This document shows positions 43,503 through 52,723 of a stretch of 64,000 bases of DNA, piece by piece; position 1 is the stretch's first letter; the number at the start of each line of letters is the position of its first letter. This DNA is from JBDXHU01 sp039989475 (GTDB taxonomy: Bacteria > Pseudomonadota > Gammaproteobacteria > Pseudomonadales > Halieaceae), in the NCBI GenBank assembly GCA_039989475.1, contig JBDXHU010000005.1, positions 1 through 64,000 of the forward strand, written 5' to 3'. Both the position numbers and the translations under genes were made by a program. Below the pieces are notes generated by a model. It was given only the letters and a program-made list of their open reading frames with translations. It did not search any database and was not told where the DNA came from.

Positions 43503-44522
43503 TTACTCGTCATCGGCGATCTTGACGATGAGCTTGCCAGTATTGCGGCCGTCGAACAGCATATGGAAGGCATCCAGGGCATTTTCCAGACCCTCTACCA
43601 CGTGTTCCTTGTAGACCAGCTTACCCTCTTGCAGCCACTGGGCCATGGCAGCAATGCCCTCCGGGAATTGCGGTACGTAACTCTTCACCACAAAACCCTC
43701 CAGCCGCGCACTCTTGGCCAGCAATTGCCACAGGTTTTTCGGGCCGGCGCGCTTTTCCGCGTCGTTGTAGGTTGCGATCCAGCCGCAGAACACGATGCGA
43801 GCGCGCTCGGCCAGGTTCATCAGCACCGCGTCGAGCATTTCGCCGCCGACGTTTTCCCAGTAGATGTCGACACCGTCGGGGCATTTTTCGGCGATGGCTG
43901 CGGTCAAATCACCGCAGCTTTTGTAATCAATGACGTCATCGAAGCCACACTCGTCCATTAACCACTGGCACTTCTCTTCACCACCGGCAATGCCGATTAC
44001 CCGGCAACCCTTGAGTTTGCCGATCTGCCCCACTACCGAACCGACAGCGCCGGCGGCGCCGCTGACCAGCAGCACTTCTCCCGGCTGTGGCTTGCCGACA
44101 TCGAGCAGGCCAAAATAGGAGGTGAGCCCGGTGGCGCCGAGAATGCTGAGAAAAGTAGTCAGCGGCAAGCCCATGGGGTCAACCTTGTTGGCCACTTCCG
44201 CCGCACAGAGGGTGTAGTCCTCCCAGGCATTCATGCCCAGGGCGATATCGCCCACCTCAAAATCCGGACTCTGGCTGTCGACCACACGGCCTATACCCGT
44301 GGCCCAGACCGGCGTACCCACAGGGATCGGCTCGATATAGTTGGGTTCATCGGACATCCAGCCGCGAATGGCCGGGTCCAGCGAGATATAAAGGTTCCGA
44401 ATAACGATTTCACCGGGCCCGGCAACCGGCACCGGCGATTCCACCATGGGCACTTCTTCCGGGGTGGGCAGGGCCACAGGGCGGGACTTGAGGATGAACT
44501 GGCGATTGACGGCTTGATTCAT
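43503..44522 (-). CDS. NADP-dependent oxidoreductase, CurA/PTGR-like (MDR), second copy
   Basis: 339 residues with the same motifs as the copy at 34621: LYISLDPAIRGWMSDEPNY (about 46-64), ATGIGRVVDS (73-82) and the nucleotide-binding VSGAAGAVGSVVGQIGKLKG (about 148-170). It is clearly paralogous and probably acts on a related unsaturated intermediate. Promoter region carries motif copy 3 (44569 to 44599), shared with the divergent ABM gene. Confidence 0.9.
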   Translation of the reverse strand: MNQAVNRQFILKSRPVALPTPEEVPMVESPVPVAGPGEIVIRNLYISLDPAIRGWMSDEPNYIEPIPVGTPVWATGIGRVVDSQSPDFEVGDIALGMNAWEDYTLCAAEVANKVDPMGLPLTTFLSILGATGLTSYFGLLDVGKPQPGEVLLVSGAAGAVGSVVGQIGKLKGCRVIGIAGGEEKCQWLMDECGFDDVIDYKSCGDLTAAIAEKCPDGVDIYWENVGGEMLDAVLMNLAERARIVFCGWIATYNDAEKRAGPKNLWQLLAKSARLEGFVVKSYVPQFPEGIAAMAQWLQEGKLVYKEHVVEGLENALDAFHMLFDGRNTGKLIVKIADDE

Positions 44523-44568
44523 GAGGGCGGCGCTCGGTTGAGAGATAATCCTTCAGGTTAGTCTGCTC

Positions 44569-44599
44569 TAAAAAAGCAGTCAACCCTGTTTGTTTTTTA
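44569..44599. promoter_or_regulatory. Shared catabolic-cluster motif, copy 3
   Basis: A-run, GCAGTCAACCCTGT (44576 to 44589), TTG and a T-run. Lies between the second CurA-like gene (44522, minus) and the ABM gene (44652, plus). The complementary strand has TTGACT, 17 bases from TAACCT, toward the minus gene. Confidence 0.65.
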
Positions 44600-44651
44600 G
44601 GCCTGCTTTGCTAGGGTATGCTCATCGCTTTTCCCCCACCGGAGAATAACA

Positions 44652-45005
44652 ATGACCATCCTGATTAACGGCACCGTGACATTCAGCCCTGAAAACGCCG
44701 CCAAGGCACTGCAGGAAGCCACCCAGTTAATGGCCGACACCCGCAGCCAGCAGGGCTGCCGCCACTATGTCTGGAGCGAGGACCCCGCCCAGCCCGGCAC
44801 TGTTTATGTCTATGAAAACTGGGAGCGGGAAGAAGACCTGGCCGCCCACCTGGCCGGCCCCTACTACAGCGGCATGCTGCAACTGCTGGGACAGTACGAA
44901 ATGCTCGGCACCGACATCCTCAAGTACGAAACCGCCAAAGCCGGCCCCGTCTACGATGAAACCGGTGTACCCCGGGCGGATTTTTTTGCCACAGTAGACG
45001 CCTAG
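44652..45005 (+). CDS. ABM-domain monooxygenase family protein
   Basis: 117 residues with an antibiotic-biosynthesis-monooxygenase ferredoxin-like fold: GTVTFSPENAAKALQEA, the central ENWEREEDLAAHLAGPYY (about 57-74) and a C-terminal extension. Members act as small cofactor-free oxygenases or dimeric binding proteins. The ribosome site GGAG lies 8 to 10 bases upstream. Divergent from the CurA-like reductase; the shared motif suggests co-regulation. Followed by a clear terminator. Confidence 0.82.
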   Translation: MTILINGTVTFSPENAAKALQEATQLMADTRSQQGCRHYVWSEDPAQPGTVYVYENWEREEDLAAHLAGPYYSGMLQLLGQYEMLGTDILKYETAKAGPVYDETGVPRADFFATVDA

Positions 45006-45030
45006 CATCCAGCAAGATTCACCTATACTC

Positions 45031-45063
45031 AAAAAACCGGGGCCTCAATGGCCCCGATTTTTT
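45031..45063 (+). terminator. Rho-independent terminator
   Basis: Stem CGGGGCC/GGCCCCG with a TCAAT loop (45038 to 45056), flanked by an A-run and a T-run, so it could act in both directions between the convergent ABM and TonB-receptor genes. Confidence 0.85.
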
Positions 45064-45070
45064 GGGGGTA

Positions 45071-45114
45071 AGCGGTGATGTGGAGAAGTCCTGCGGACTT
45101 ATCCACACTCCGCT
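45071..45114. other. Long hairpin containing a DnaA-box sequence
   Basis: Arms AGCGG, GTGGA and AAGTCC pair with GGACTT, TCCAC and CCGCT around a TGC loop, about 16 paired bases. The right arm holds TTATCCACA (45099 to 45107), identical to the E. coli DnaA-box consensus, and the left arm holds the near-match TTCTCCACA on the other strand. Confidence 0.6.
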
Positions 45115-45162
45115 GACCCCTGCACGAGCCCTGGATCTCTAGCTACGACGCTCCCCGCGCCG

Positions 45163-47382
45163 CTAGAAGTTGCCGGTAACCTGCACCCCGTATTGATCGC
45201 CACCCGCCGCTGCACCGAAGGAGAACAATCCCGGCACTGCAACATAGGAGTTGTAGTCGCGCTCGTCGGTGATGTCGCGGCCAAAGGCAGAAACCTTGAC
45301 GGTTCGACCTTCCTGCCACTCCCACTCGTAGGCAATGGTTGCGTCCAGTACACCGCGATCATCCAACAGACCGCCATTGGGGTTATTGGCCGTATCCACC
45401 CAGTACTCATCCGTGTAACGGTAACTGGTGAAGATGCTGAAAGTGCCAGGGCCGATGCCACGGGTATAGGTGGCATTCACGCCGCCGGTCCAGTCTGGCG
45501 TGCGACGCAGCTCCAGGTCGGAGTTGTCTGTCTCAATGCCGTCACCATTCAGGTCGGCCTTATAATCGTTGTAAGACGCGTCCAGGTAGCCAAAGTTGGC
45601 ATTGAAAACCAGGTTCTCCGTGGCGATCCAGGTCATTTCTCCCTCAACACCATAGATGTCCACGGTCGATGCGTTGGACACAACCGTCAGCGTGCCGCCG
45701 AATTCATCGCGCTGGATAACCTCTTCCTGCTTGTCGGAGTAATCCGTGTAGAAAGCCGCCATGTTGAGACGCAGGGTACTGTCGAGGAAATCACCCTTCA
45801 TACCGATTTCATACTGGTCGACGTATTCCGGGTCGAAGGGGCCAATGTCTGCGGGCGTGTAATTGCGCCCGTTAAAGCCACCCGAGCGGAAGCCTTCGGC
45901 ATAGCTCGCGTAAAAGAGCACGTCATCGTTGTAGCGCCAGTCCACACCCACCTTCGGCGTAAACTCATCCCAATCCTCGTCTGCCCTGACTTCACCAATA
46001 GGATTGAAGTTGTCCGGCGTGCCCAGCGACAGGAAGTTGCCGGCGTGAATTTTCTTTTCCTCATAGGTCCAGCGACCACCCAGGGTCAGGGTAAAATCTT
46101 CCATAAAGGGATAGTGCAATTCGCCGAACACGGAATAGGTGTCGCGGTCATGGTCGGTAAAGGGGTTCTGGTAGACCGCCCCGGTGCCGTCTGGCGCAGT
46201 GCCGAGAACACCGACAATCTGGCTGAACTGGTTCAGCTTGTAGTTATCGGACAGATAGTAGGCGCCAACCACGAAATCCCAATCCTCGCTCAGTGCGTCG
46301 TTACTGGCGAAACGCAATTCGGAGCTGGTCTGGTCAGACTCCTGCGTACGCGTCACGTGCAGCAACGCTATCGGCGTGCCATCAAAATCGGTGGGAACCT
46401 TCTCATCGGTATCCCGGTATCCCGATACCGAGGTAATAGTGCCGTACTCCAGCTCCCAGTTCATTTCCAGGGTGTAGGCGTCCAGCTCAAAATCAATACT
46501 TTTGTAGAAATCCTGATTGGTGTCGTCGACTTTACCGTCCGCGCAATAACCGAATATGCAGGCAAGGTCTGTGTCTTCCGAGCGGTTATACAGGGGGACG
46601 CCGTCGTTCTTGTCTTCGTAGTTGGTATAGATGAACAGGGCGTCGAAATTTTCAACCGGCGTCCACAGCAGGGTTGCGGTGTACTCGGTATTGTCAAAAT
46701 CGCCGACCTGGTCGCCGGTCACCTTGTTATCCACCTGGCCTCCGTCCTGCATGGTGGCAAAGCCCAGCTTACCCGCGAGCTTGTCCTCGATGATGGGGAA
46801 GTTCAACACAGCCCTGGCATCTGCCCGATCATCACTGCCCGCCACTAACTCATACTTCAGGCCCAACTCGCCAGTCGGTGTAGAGTGACGCACATTGATC
46901 ACACCACCGGTGGTGTTGCGGCCAAACAAGGTGCCCTGGGGTCCGCGCAGCACTTCCATCACGTCTATATCAAATGTATTGGCCATGGAGCCGTTCACAT
47001 AGGACAGGGATACGCCATCGACAACAAAGCCTACCGCCGGGTCGAAGCTGCGCTCTACTTCCTGGGTGCCGACACCGCGCACATAGAGAGAAGCGGCGCC
47101 AGGCGCCACGCTCACGGCATCAATTACCACGTTGGGGATGAAGCCTTCCATCTCGCGGATATCCCGCATCACCAGCGACTCTATCTTGTCACCGGAGAAA
47201 GCACTGACCGCAATCGGCACATCTTGCAGGGATTCTGCAACCTTGCGCGCGGTAACCACAATCTCTTCCAGGATCGGATCCTGCTGGGCCATGGCGAGGG
47301 GAGTTACTGCGGCTGAGAGGCCGGCCAGTGCAACTGCGGTAACGAGAGGTGAACGGATGAAACGCGGGCGAACTACTTTCAT
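45163..47382 (-). CDS. TonB-dependent outer-membrane receptor
   Basis: 739 residues. Signal peptide (1-32, ending AMA), a TonB box-like ILEEIVVTA (about 37-45), a plug domain (50-170, with LYVRGVGTQE and LRGPQGTLFGRNTTGGVINV) and a 22-strand-type beta-barrel ending in Phe (final VTGNF). It takes up a large or hydrophobic substrate using energy from the TonB system. It is divergent from the molybdopterin oxidoreductase operon, and motif copy 4 lies in the shared promoter region. Confidence 0.95.
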   Translation of the reverse strand: MKVVRPRFIRSPLVTAVALAGLSAAVTPLAMAQQDPILEEIVVTARKVAESLQDVPIAVSAFSGDKIESLVMRDIREMEGFIPNVVIDAVSVAPGAASLYVRGVGTQEVERSFDPAVGFVVDGVSLSYVNGSMANTFDIDVMEVLRGPQGTLFGRNTTGGVINVRHSTPTGELGLKYELVAGSDDRADARAVLNFPIIEDKLAGKLGFATMQDGGQVDNKVTGDQVGDFDNTEYTATLLWTPVENFDALFIYTNYEDKNDGVPLYNRSEDTDLACIFGYCADGKVDDTNQDFYKSIDFELDAYTLEMNWELEYGTITSVSGYRDTDEKVPTDFDGTPIALLHVTRTQESDQTSSELRFASNDALSEDWDFVVGAYYLSDNYKLNQFSQIVGVLGTAPDGTGAVYQNPFTDHDRDTYSVFGELHYPFMEDFTLTLGGRWTYEEKKIHAGNFLSLGTPDNFNPIGEVRADEDWDEFTPKVGVDWRYNDDVLFYASYAEGFRSGGFNGRNYTPADIGPFDPEYVDQYEIGMKGDFLDSTLRLNMAAFYTDYSDKQEEVIQRDEFGGTLTVVSNASTVDIYGVEGEMTWIATENLVFNANFGYLDASYNDYKADLNGDGIETDNSDLELRRTPDWTGGVNATYTRGIGPGTFSIFTSYRYTDEYWVDTANNPNGGLLDDRGVLDATIAYEWEWQEGRTVKVSAFGRDITDERDYNSYVAVPGLFSFGAAAGGDQYGVQVTGNF

Positions 47383-47500
47383 GGACTGCTCCTGCCTGCC
47401 GCAGCGCGGCTATTAATTTACCGCCTGGCGGCTTTTATTTTAATAATCAGGTATCGCAGCCACATGATAATTGCGGAATTAGCTGGACTGCAACACCGGC

Positions 47501-47530
47501 AAAAAATACAATCAGTACTGTCTGTTTTTT
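47501..47530. promoter_or_regulatory. Shared catabolic-cluster motif, copy 4
   Basis: A-run, TACAATCAGTACTGTCTG, T-run. The perfect palindrome CAGTACTG is at 47513 to 47520. Located between the TonB receptor (47382, minus) and the molybdopterin oxidoreductase (47609, plus). Confidence 0.6.
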
Positions 47531-47608
47531 AAAGTATTGCCCGCTTCAGGGTCTAATTGCAACCTGTCACAGCGGAAATTCTCCACCGAGCCCCAACGGA
47601 GCCGGACC

Positions 47609-49771
47609 ATGACAATAACAACAGAGAAAACGTTTTGCCGCTATTGCCACGCCTATTGCCCCATGGACGTGGAACTCGAGGGCAACACCGTCAAGGCGGT
47701 GCGACCCGACGTCAGCAACAGCATGTATGGCGGTTACACCTGCATCAAGGGGCGCCAACTGGTTGAGCAGATGTATCAGCCCGAGCGCCTCACCAGCACC
47801 GTGAAAAAAACCGCGGCCGGCCATGAGACCATCAGCAGCCAACAAGCACTGGATGAGATCGGCGCGAAATTGCGGGACATCATCGACCAGCACGGACCCC
47901 GCGCGGTTGCCACCTATAATGGCACCTACGCGTTCCAGAACTCCGCCCAGCTTGCCTACAGCCGGGCCTGGCACAATGCCCTGGGCTCTCCCTCCTACTA
48001 CACCAGCGTCACCATCGACCAGCCCGCCAAGGTCTTTGTCGGCACCCGACACGGTTACTGGGGTGCCAGTGGTCACTATTTTGAAGATTCGGATGTGTCA
48101 CTGATTCTCGGCAACAACCCGATGGTGTCCCAGTATGCACCGCCGGGTGGCGTGCCCTCGGTGAGCCCCTTCGAACGACTGCGCGATGCCCAGAAGCGTG
48201 GGCAGAAAATCATTGCGGTGGACCCGCGGGTGACAGAACTGAGCCGACGTGCCGACCTGCACCTGCAGATCCAGCCGGGCCAGGACAGCGCATTGCTGGC
48301 GGCCATGATCCGCCTGATTATTGAGGAAGATTTGCACGATGCAGAGTTCTGCACGGCCCACACCGAGGGCCTGGACGAGCTGAAGGCAGCTGTGGAACCC
48401 TACACGCTGGACCATGCCGCCGGGCTGACACAAATCCCGGCCGAGGATATTGCCGAGGCGGCGCGCCTGTTCGCCAAAGGTCCGCGCGGTGTTGCCATCA
48501 CCGGCACCGGGCCGGAAATGTCAGAAAACCCAAACCTGACCCAACACCTGGTGGCCAGCCTCAATAGCCTCTGTGGACGCTACTACCGCGAGGGCGACAC
48601 CATGCCCAACCCGGGCGTACTGGCGGCACCGGGGCCGCGCCGCGCCCAGGCACTGAACGTACCCCTGGCCTGGAGCGAGGACAGTCGCGCCCGCTCCCGC
48701 ATCAACCCCGAACTAGGTGAACTCACCACCCTGGGCATGATGGGTCCGGTAACCGAAATGCCGACCAACCTGCTCAGTGATGAAATACTGACCCCGGGGG
48801 ACGGCCAGGTACGCGCCCTGATCGTGGTCGGCGGCAATCCGCTGCTGGCTTTCCCCAACCAGGAGAAAGCCATGCAGGCGATGCAGGACCTGGACCTGTT
48901 GATATGCATAGACGCCTATATGTCCGCCACCGCGCAACTTGCCGATTATGTGTTCGCACCCAAGCTGACCCTGGAACGGGATGACGTCACCCTGCTGGCA
49001 GATCCCTGGTATGAAGAGCCCTATAGCCAGTATGCCCGGGCACTGGTCGCCACCGATCAGGATGTGGTTGAAGAATGGGAAGTGTACTGGGAACTGGGCC
49101 AGCGCCTGGGGCTGGATGTTGTGATCGGCAACCACCATTTTGACAGCCCGCAAAAGCCCAGCAAGTACGAGTTGCTGAGCGCGATCACCGCCGGTTCGCG
49201 GGTGCCACTGGAATGGCTGCGCGACAACCCCGGCGGCCACAGCTTCCCCGAACACAAGGTCGTGGTTGAAGGAGCCGACCAGGATGCCGGCAAGCTGCAA
49301 TTCTTCCCCGACGGTGTTGCCGAGGACTTCGCCGAGGCGGCGCAGGCGCACAGCAGCGATGAGCGCTTCAACCTGCGCCTGATTTGTTCACGCAGCAAAT
49401 ATGTACTCAACTCCTCGGGTCGTAGCCTGAGCCTGTTGCAGAAGAAGATGGGCAGCACCAACCCGGTGCAGTTACACCCTGAGGATATGGCCGCCCTGGG
49501 CCTGGAGGAAGACTGCCTGGTGGAGGTGCATTCAAGTCACGGCACCATAACCGGCGTGGCCCGCGCCTATGACCGCATCAAGCCCGGTGTGATCACCATG
49601 CACCACAGCTGGGGACCACTACCTGGGCCCAATGCGGACGAGGAAGTGCGCGAATACGGCGCCAACACCAACCGACTGATCGACAACCTGAGCAATACCC
49701 AGCGCTACACCGGCATGACGCAACAAAGTGCCATACCGGTCTACATTACGCGCAAGGAGCAAGCCGCATGA
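47609..49771 (+). CDS. Molybdopterin oxidoreductase, 4Fe-4S containing (second)
   Basis: 720 residues from ATG at 47609, with GGAG upstream; the upstream extension is rejected. The cluster is C10-x2-C13-x3-C17 and C45. The molybdopterin-binding domain follows, with GGVPSVSPFERLR near 200 and IVVGGNPLLAF near 411, and the C-terminal MoCo-binding domain from about residue 610. No Tat signal, so a cytoplasmic enzyme. It shares the domain plan with the protein at 8084 but is only moderately similar. Its stop overlaps the LLM gene (ATGA). Confidence 0.92.
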   Translation: MTITTEKTFCRYCHAYCPMDVELEGNTVKAVRPDVSNSMYGGYTCIKGRQLVEQMYQPERLTSTVKKTAAGHETISSQQALDEIGAKLRDIIDQHGPRAVATYNGTYAFQNSAQLAYSRAWHNALGSPSYYTSVTIDQPAKVFVGTRHGYWGASGHYFEDSDVSLILGNNPMVSQYAPPGGVPSVSPFERLRDAQKRGQKIIAVDPRVTELSRRADLHLQIQPGQDSALLAAMIRLIIEEDLHDAEFCTAHTEGLDELKAAVEPYTLDHAAGLTQIPAEDIAEAARLFAKGPRGVAITGTGPEMSENPNLTQHLVASLNSLCGRYYREGDTMPNPGVLAAPGPRRAQALNVPLAWSEDSRARSRINPELGELTTLGMMGPVTEMPTNLLSDEILTPGDGQVRALIVVGGNPLLAFPNQEKAMQAMQDLDLLICIDAYMSATAQLADYVFAPKLTLERDDVTLLADPWYEEPYSQYARALVATDQDVVEEWEVYWELGQRLGLDVVIGNHHFDSPQKPSKYELLSAITAGSRVPLEWLRDNPGGHSFPEHKVVVEGADQDAGKLQFFPDGVAEDFAEAAQAHSSDERFNLRLICSRSKYVLNSSGRSLSLLQKKMGSTNPVQLHPEDMAALGLEEDCLVEVHSSHGTITGVARAYDRIKPGVITMHHSWGPLPGPNADEEVREYGANTNRLIDNLSNTQRYTGMTQQSAIPVYITRKEQAA

Positions 49772-50748
49772 GCCAGAAACCATTTCGTTTTGGCCTGCAG
49801 GCCTTCAACCCCAAGTCGCCGGCGGCCTGGCGCGACATGGTGCGCAAAACTGAAGAGCTGGGCTATTCCGCCTATCACCTGGCCGATCACTTCATGGGGC
49901 CGGGGCCAGCGCAGGAAAGCACTGCCCACCCGCCACAGTTGTTAGGCGCGGTGCCCGCCATGGCCATGGCGCTGGAGCTGACCAACAGCATCAAGGTCGG
50001 GGCGCGGGTATTTTGCATGGATTACCGGGAACCGGTGATGCTGGCCAAGGAAGCCGCCACCATGGACTACCTGTCCGATGGTCGCCTTGAGTTGGGCCTG
50101 GGCGCGGGCTGGATACAGGCTGAATATGAAGCGGTCGATATCCCCTTCCAGCCTATCGGTGAGCGACTGGATAAATTTGAGCACGTGGTGCAGGGCGTAA
50201 AGGCCTTCATGGCCGGCGACCCTCTCTCCATCAGCAATCAACACATCAAGTGGGAGGGCTTCAGTGGCATCCCGGCGCGCCCCCAGTGTCCACCAATTAT
50301 GATTGGCGGCGGCAGCAAACGGATTCTGACCATCGCCGGGCGCGAGGCCGATATTGTCAGTCTCAATTTCAATAATCGCGCTGGCGTGCTGGGACCCGAC
50401 GGCATGATGTCGGGCATGGCCGAGCAAACAGCGAAAAAGGTTAAGTGGATTCGCGATGGCGCCGGCGAGCGCTTCGATGAGCTGGAGTTGGAGATCGGCG
50501 CTTACCTGACCATCGTGACCGACCACCAGGAAGCCACTGCAGCGGCCATTGCCGAACCCTTTGGCATGTCCGTGGAAGATATCCTGGCCGGACCCCACAA
50601 CCTTATCGGCAGCGTCGACTATATCTGTGAGGAATTGCAGCGCCGGCGCGAAATCTACGGAATTTCCTATATCACCGTGCTGGATGACGGTGAAAACAAT
50701 ATGGTGGAGCAGTTCGCACCGGTCGTTGCAAAACTCTCAGGCCAGTAA
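49768..50748 (+). CDS. Luciferase-like monooxygenase (LLM, F420-class)
   Basis: 326 residues, translation coupled to the previous gene. It shows the bacterial luciferase-like TIM-barrel pattern: YSAYHLADHFMGPG, TNSIKVGARVFCMDYREPVMLAKEAATMDYLSDGRLELGLGAGW and IMIGGGSKRILTIAGREADIVSLN. Annotators often call such proteins F420-dependent; whether this host makes F420 is unknown, so FMN is equally likely. It probably oxidises a product of the molybdopterin enzyme. Confidence 0.87.
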   Translation: MSQKPFRFGLQAFNPKSPAAWRDMVRKTEELGYSAYHLADHFMGPGPAQESTAHPPQLLGAVPAMAMALELTNSIKVGARVFCMDYREPVMLAKEAATMDYLSDGRLELGLGAGWIQAEYEAVDIPFQPIGERLDKFEHVVQGVKAFMAGDPLSISNQHIKWEGFSGIPARPQCPPIMIGGGSKRILTIAGREADIVSLNFNNRAGVLGPDGMMSGMAEQTAKKVKWIRDGAGERFDELELEIGAYLTIVTDHQEATAAAIAEPFGMSVEDILAGPHNLIGSVDYICEELQRRREIYGISYITVLDDGENNMVEQFAPVVAKLSGQ

Positions 50749-50759
50749 AGGAGCCAACT

Positions 50760-51455
50760 ATGGCAAAGGCAAGCGCAAGCAAGGAACGCAAGGAGCGCGA
50801 CAAGTCGGGTTGGCAGGCACAGAAAAGTGCCATGATGCGCGACACCATTCTCGATGCCGCGCTGGACTGCTTTATCACCACCGGCTATGCCAGCACCACG
50901 ACAGCGAAAATTGCCGAGAAGGCGAAAGTATCGCGTGGCGCCATGTTGCATCACTTCCCCTCGAAAACAGAGTTGATCCAGGCTGCGGTGGAATACCTGC
51001 ACGACAAGCTATTGCAGTCCTACGCCAGCAACATCGAGAAAATTTCCGGCAACCTGCCGGTAGATGAACGCAATCGCATGGGTATACAGGGCTACTGGAA
51101 TTACCTGAGCTCCGACCTGTATGTTGCCTACCACGAGCTGTGTGTAGCCGGGCGCACTGACCCCGAGCTGCAGCACATACTGGAAGATTCTATCGCCAGC
51201 TTTGATCAGAGCATTAGCGATTCGAATGCCAAGCTATTCCCGGAGTGGGTTGCACGTGGCGAGCTCTATGAGCTGGCCATGGATATCACCAAGTTCCTCA
51301 TGGAAGGCATGGCCGTATCGCAGATCGTCAGCCAGAAGGAAAAGCGCGTCAATCGCATGATCGACTATCTTGGCGACAGGCTGGAAGAGATCTTTCACAT
51401 CGACGATGACGATGGCGCCATCCACCGCCACTCCGGAAATTCAGGCAAGAAGTAA
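50760..51455 (+). CDS. TetR-family transcriptional regulator, candidate cluster regulator
   Basis: 231 residues. An N-terminal HTH (about 30-78, ILDAALDCFITTGYASTTTAKIAEKAKVSRGAMLHHFPSKTEL) and a ligand-binding C-terminal domain. It starts twelve bases after the LLM gene and is the last gene of the operon opened by motif copy 4. Since six copies of the motif lie in front of catabolic genes across 37 kb around it, it is the best candidate to bind them (inference). An unusually basic N-terminus (KERKERDKSGWQAQKS) precedes the HTH. Confidence 0.9.
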   Translation: MAKASASKERKERDKSGWQAQKSAMMRDTILDAALDCFITTGYASTTTAKIAEKAKVSRGAMLHHFPSKTELIQAAVEYLHDKLLQSYASNIEKISGNLPVDERNRMGIQGYWNYLSSDLYVAYHELCVAGRTDPELQHILEDSIASFDQSISDSNAKLFPEWVARGELYELAMDITKFLMEGMAVSQIVSQKEKRVNRMIDYLGDRLEEIFHIDDDDGAIHRHSGNSGKK

Positions 51456-51461
51456 AACTGG

Positions 51462-52592
51462 CTAGCTGGCCAGATCCACGTAACGCCGCAGGTGATGCTC
51501 GCTGTCACCGAACAGGGAGTTGAGCAGCAGTAGTCGCTTGAAGTAGTGGCTAATGCCCAACTCGTCGGTCATGCCGATACCGCCGTGCAATTGCACCGCT
51601 TGCTGGGACACAAAGCGCCCCGCCTCTCCCAGCTTCACCTTCAAGGCCGAGGCGGCCTGTAGCATGTCAGCGCGCTGTTCGACCCGGACTATCGCCGCAT
51701 AGTAGAGCAGTGAGCGCAACGACTGGCAGTGCAGGTACATATCCGCCATGCGGTGTTGCAAGGCCTGGAACTTGCCAATGGGCTGGCCGAACTGTTCGCG
51801 CGTCCTGGTGTACTCGACAGTCTGCTCCAGCAGGGCATCCATCGCCCCCAGGGCTTCCGCGCCCATAGCGACCAGGGTCTGCGCGACCACATCTTCGATC
51901 AAGGGCAAGGCAGCGCCCGGCTCCCCAATCTGATTGGCAGAGCTCAGCTCAACCCCGTCAAAACTGATATCGGCACCACGTGAGCCGTCTATCAGCGGGT
52001 AGTCCTTGCGGCTGATACCGGCACTGTCGGCAGGCACCACGAACAGGCTGATACCCTCCGCGTCACGCTGCTCTCCACTGCTGCGTGCCGAGACCAGCAG
52101 ATAGTCGGCACAGTGGCCGTTGAGCACCGCGACTTTTTCCCCGCTGAGCCGGAGAGTGTCACCCTCCGCCTGCACGCTGCAGCTAATATCCGCCAGGTTA
52201 TAGCGCGCATTGGGCTCGGCAAAAGCAAAGGCCCACTGGCTTTCACCATTGATCAGGCCCGGTAGGAGTTCTGTGCGCTGGCTCGCTGATGCCGCGGCCA
52301 GCAGGCCGCCGCAAAGCACAATGTTTACCAGGTAGGGTTCGGCGACCAGGCCGCGGCCCAGCTCTTCCATCAGCACCATGGTGTCCAGCGCAGATCCGCC
52401 GTAACCCCCATCATCTTCAGCAAAGGGCAGGGCCAACCAGCCCAGTTCGGCAAACTGCTGCCAGAATTCACGGTCGAAACCATCCTCGCTATCGCGCAGT
52501 GCACGACGCCGCTCGACCGAATAGTTGTCCTGCACGAAGCGGGCAACGCTGTCCTTGAGCATTTGCTGCTCTTCACTCAGCGATAAATCCAT
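51462..52592 (-). CDS. Acyl-CoA dehydrogenase (second)
   Basis: 376 residues. FAD and substrate segments are present: AFAEPNARYNLADISC near 133, QFGQPIGKFQALQHRMAD and QLHGGIGMTDE near 335. The YEGT motif of short-chain enzymes is GDSEHH here, so the usual catalytic Glu is missing at that position. It could form an alpha2-beta2 complex with another acyl-CoA dehydrogenase, as in steroid side-chain degradation. Divergent from the SDR at 52724. Confidence 0.9.
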   Translation of the reverse strand: MDLSLSEEQQMLKDSVARFVQDNYSVERRRALRDSEDGFDREFWQQFAELGWLALPFAEDDGGYGGSALDTMVLMEELGRGLVAEPYLVNIVLCGGLLAAASASQRTELLPGLINGESQWAFAFAEPNARYNLADISCSVQAEGDTLRLSGEKVAVLNGHCADYLLVSARSSGEQRDAEGISLFVVPADSAGISRKDYPLIDGSRGADISFDGVELSSANQIGEPGAALPLIEDVVAQTLVAMGAEALGAMDALLEQTVEYTRTREQFGQPIGKFQALQHRMADMYLHCQSLRSLLYYAAIVRVEQRADMLQAASALKVKLGEAGRFVSQQAVQLHGGIGMTDELGISHYFKRLLLLNSLFGDSEHHLRRYVDLAS

Positions 52593-52693
52593 TCAATCCT
52601 CAACTTGTTCTGCCGACATCCAGGGACGGCTGCGATAATGCATCACCGGGATGCGCTTGCAGGGAGCCTGAAAAGGTAGCAAAGTAGACCCTC

Positions 52694-52720
52694 AATAACA
52701 ATCAGTTCATCCGGTTTTTA
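52694..52720. promoter_or_regulatory. Shared catabolic-cluster motif, weak copy 6
   Basis: AATAACAATCAGTTCATCCG followed by GTTTTTA, matching the ACAATCAG half and T-rich end of the other copies. It lies between acyl-CoA dehydrogenase (52592, minus) and SDR (52724, plus). Confidence 0.35.
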
Positions 52721-52723
52721 ATT

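Noticed and set aside
45193..46848. 551-codon plus-strand frame
   Set aside because: Antisense to the TonB receptor gene; composition is that of a complement of a real gene and no domain is evident.
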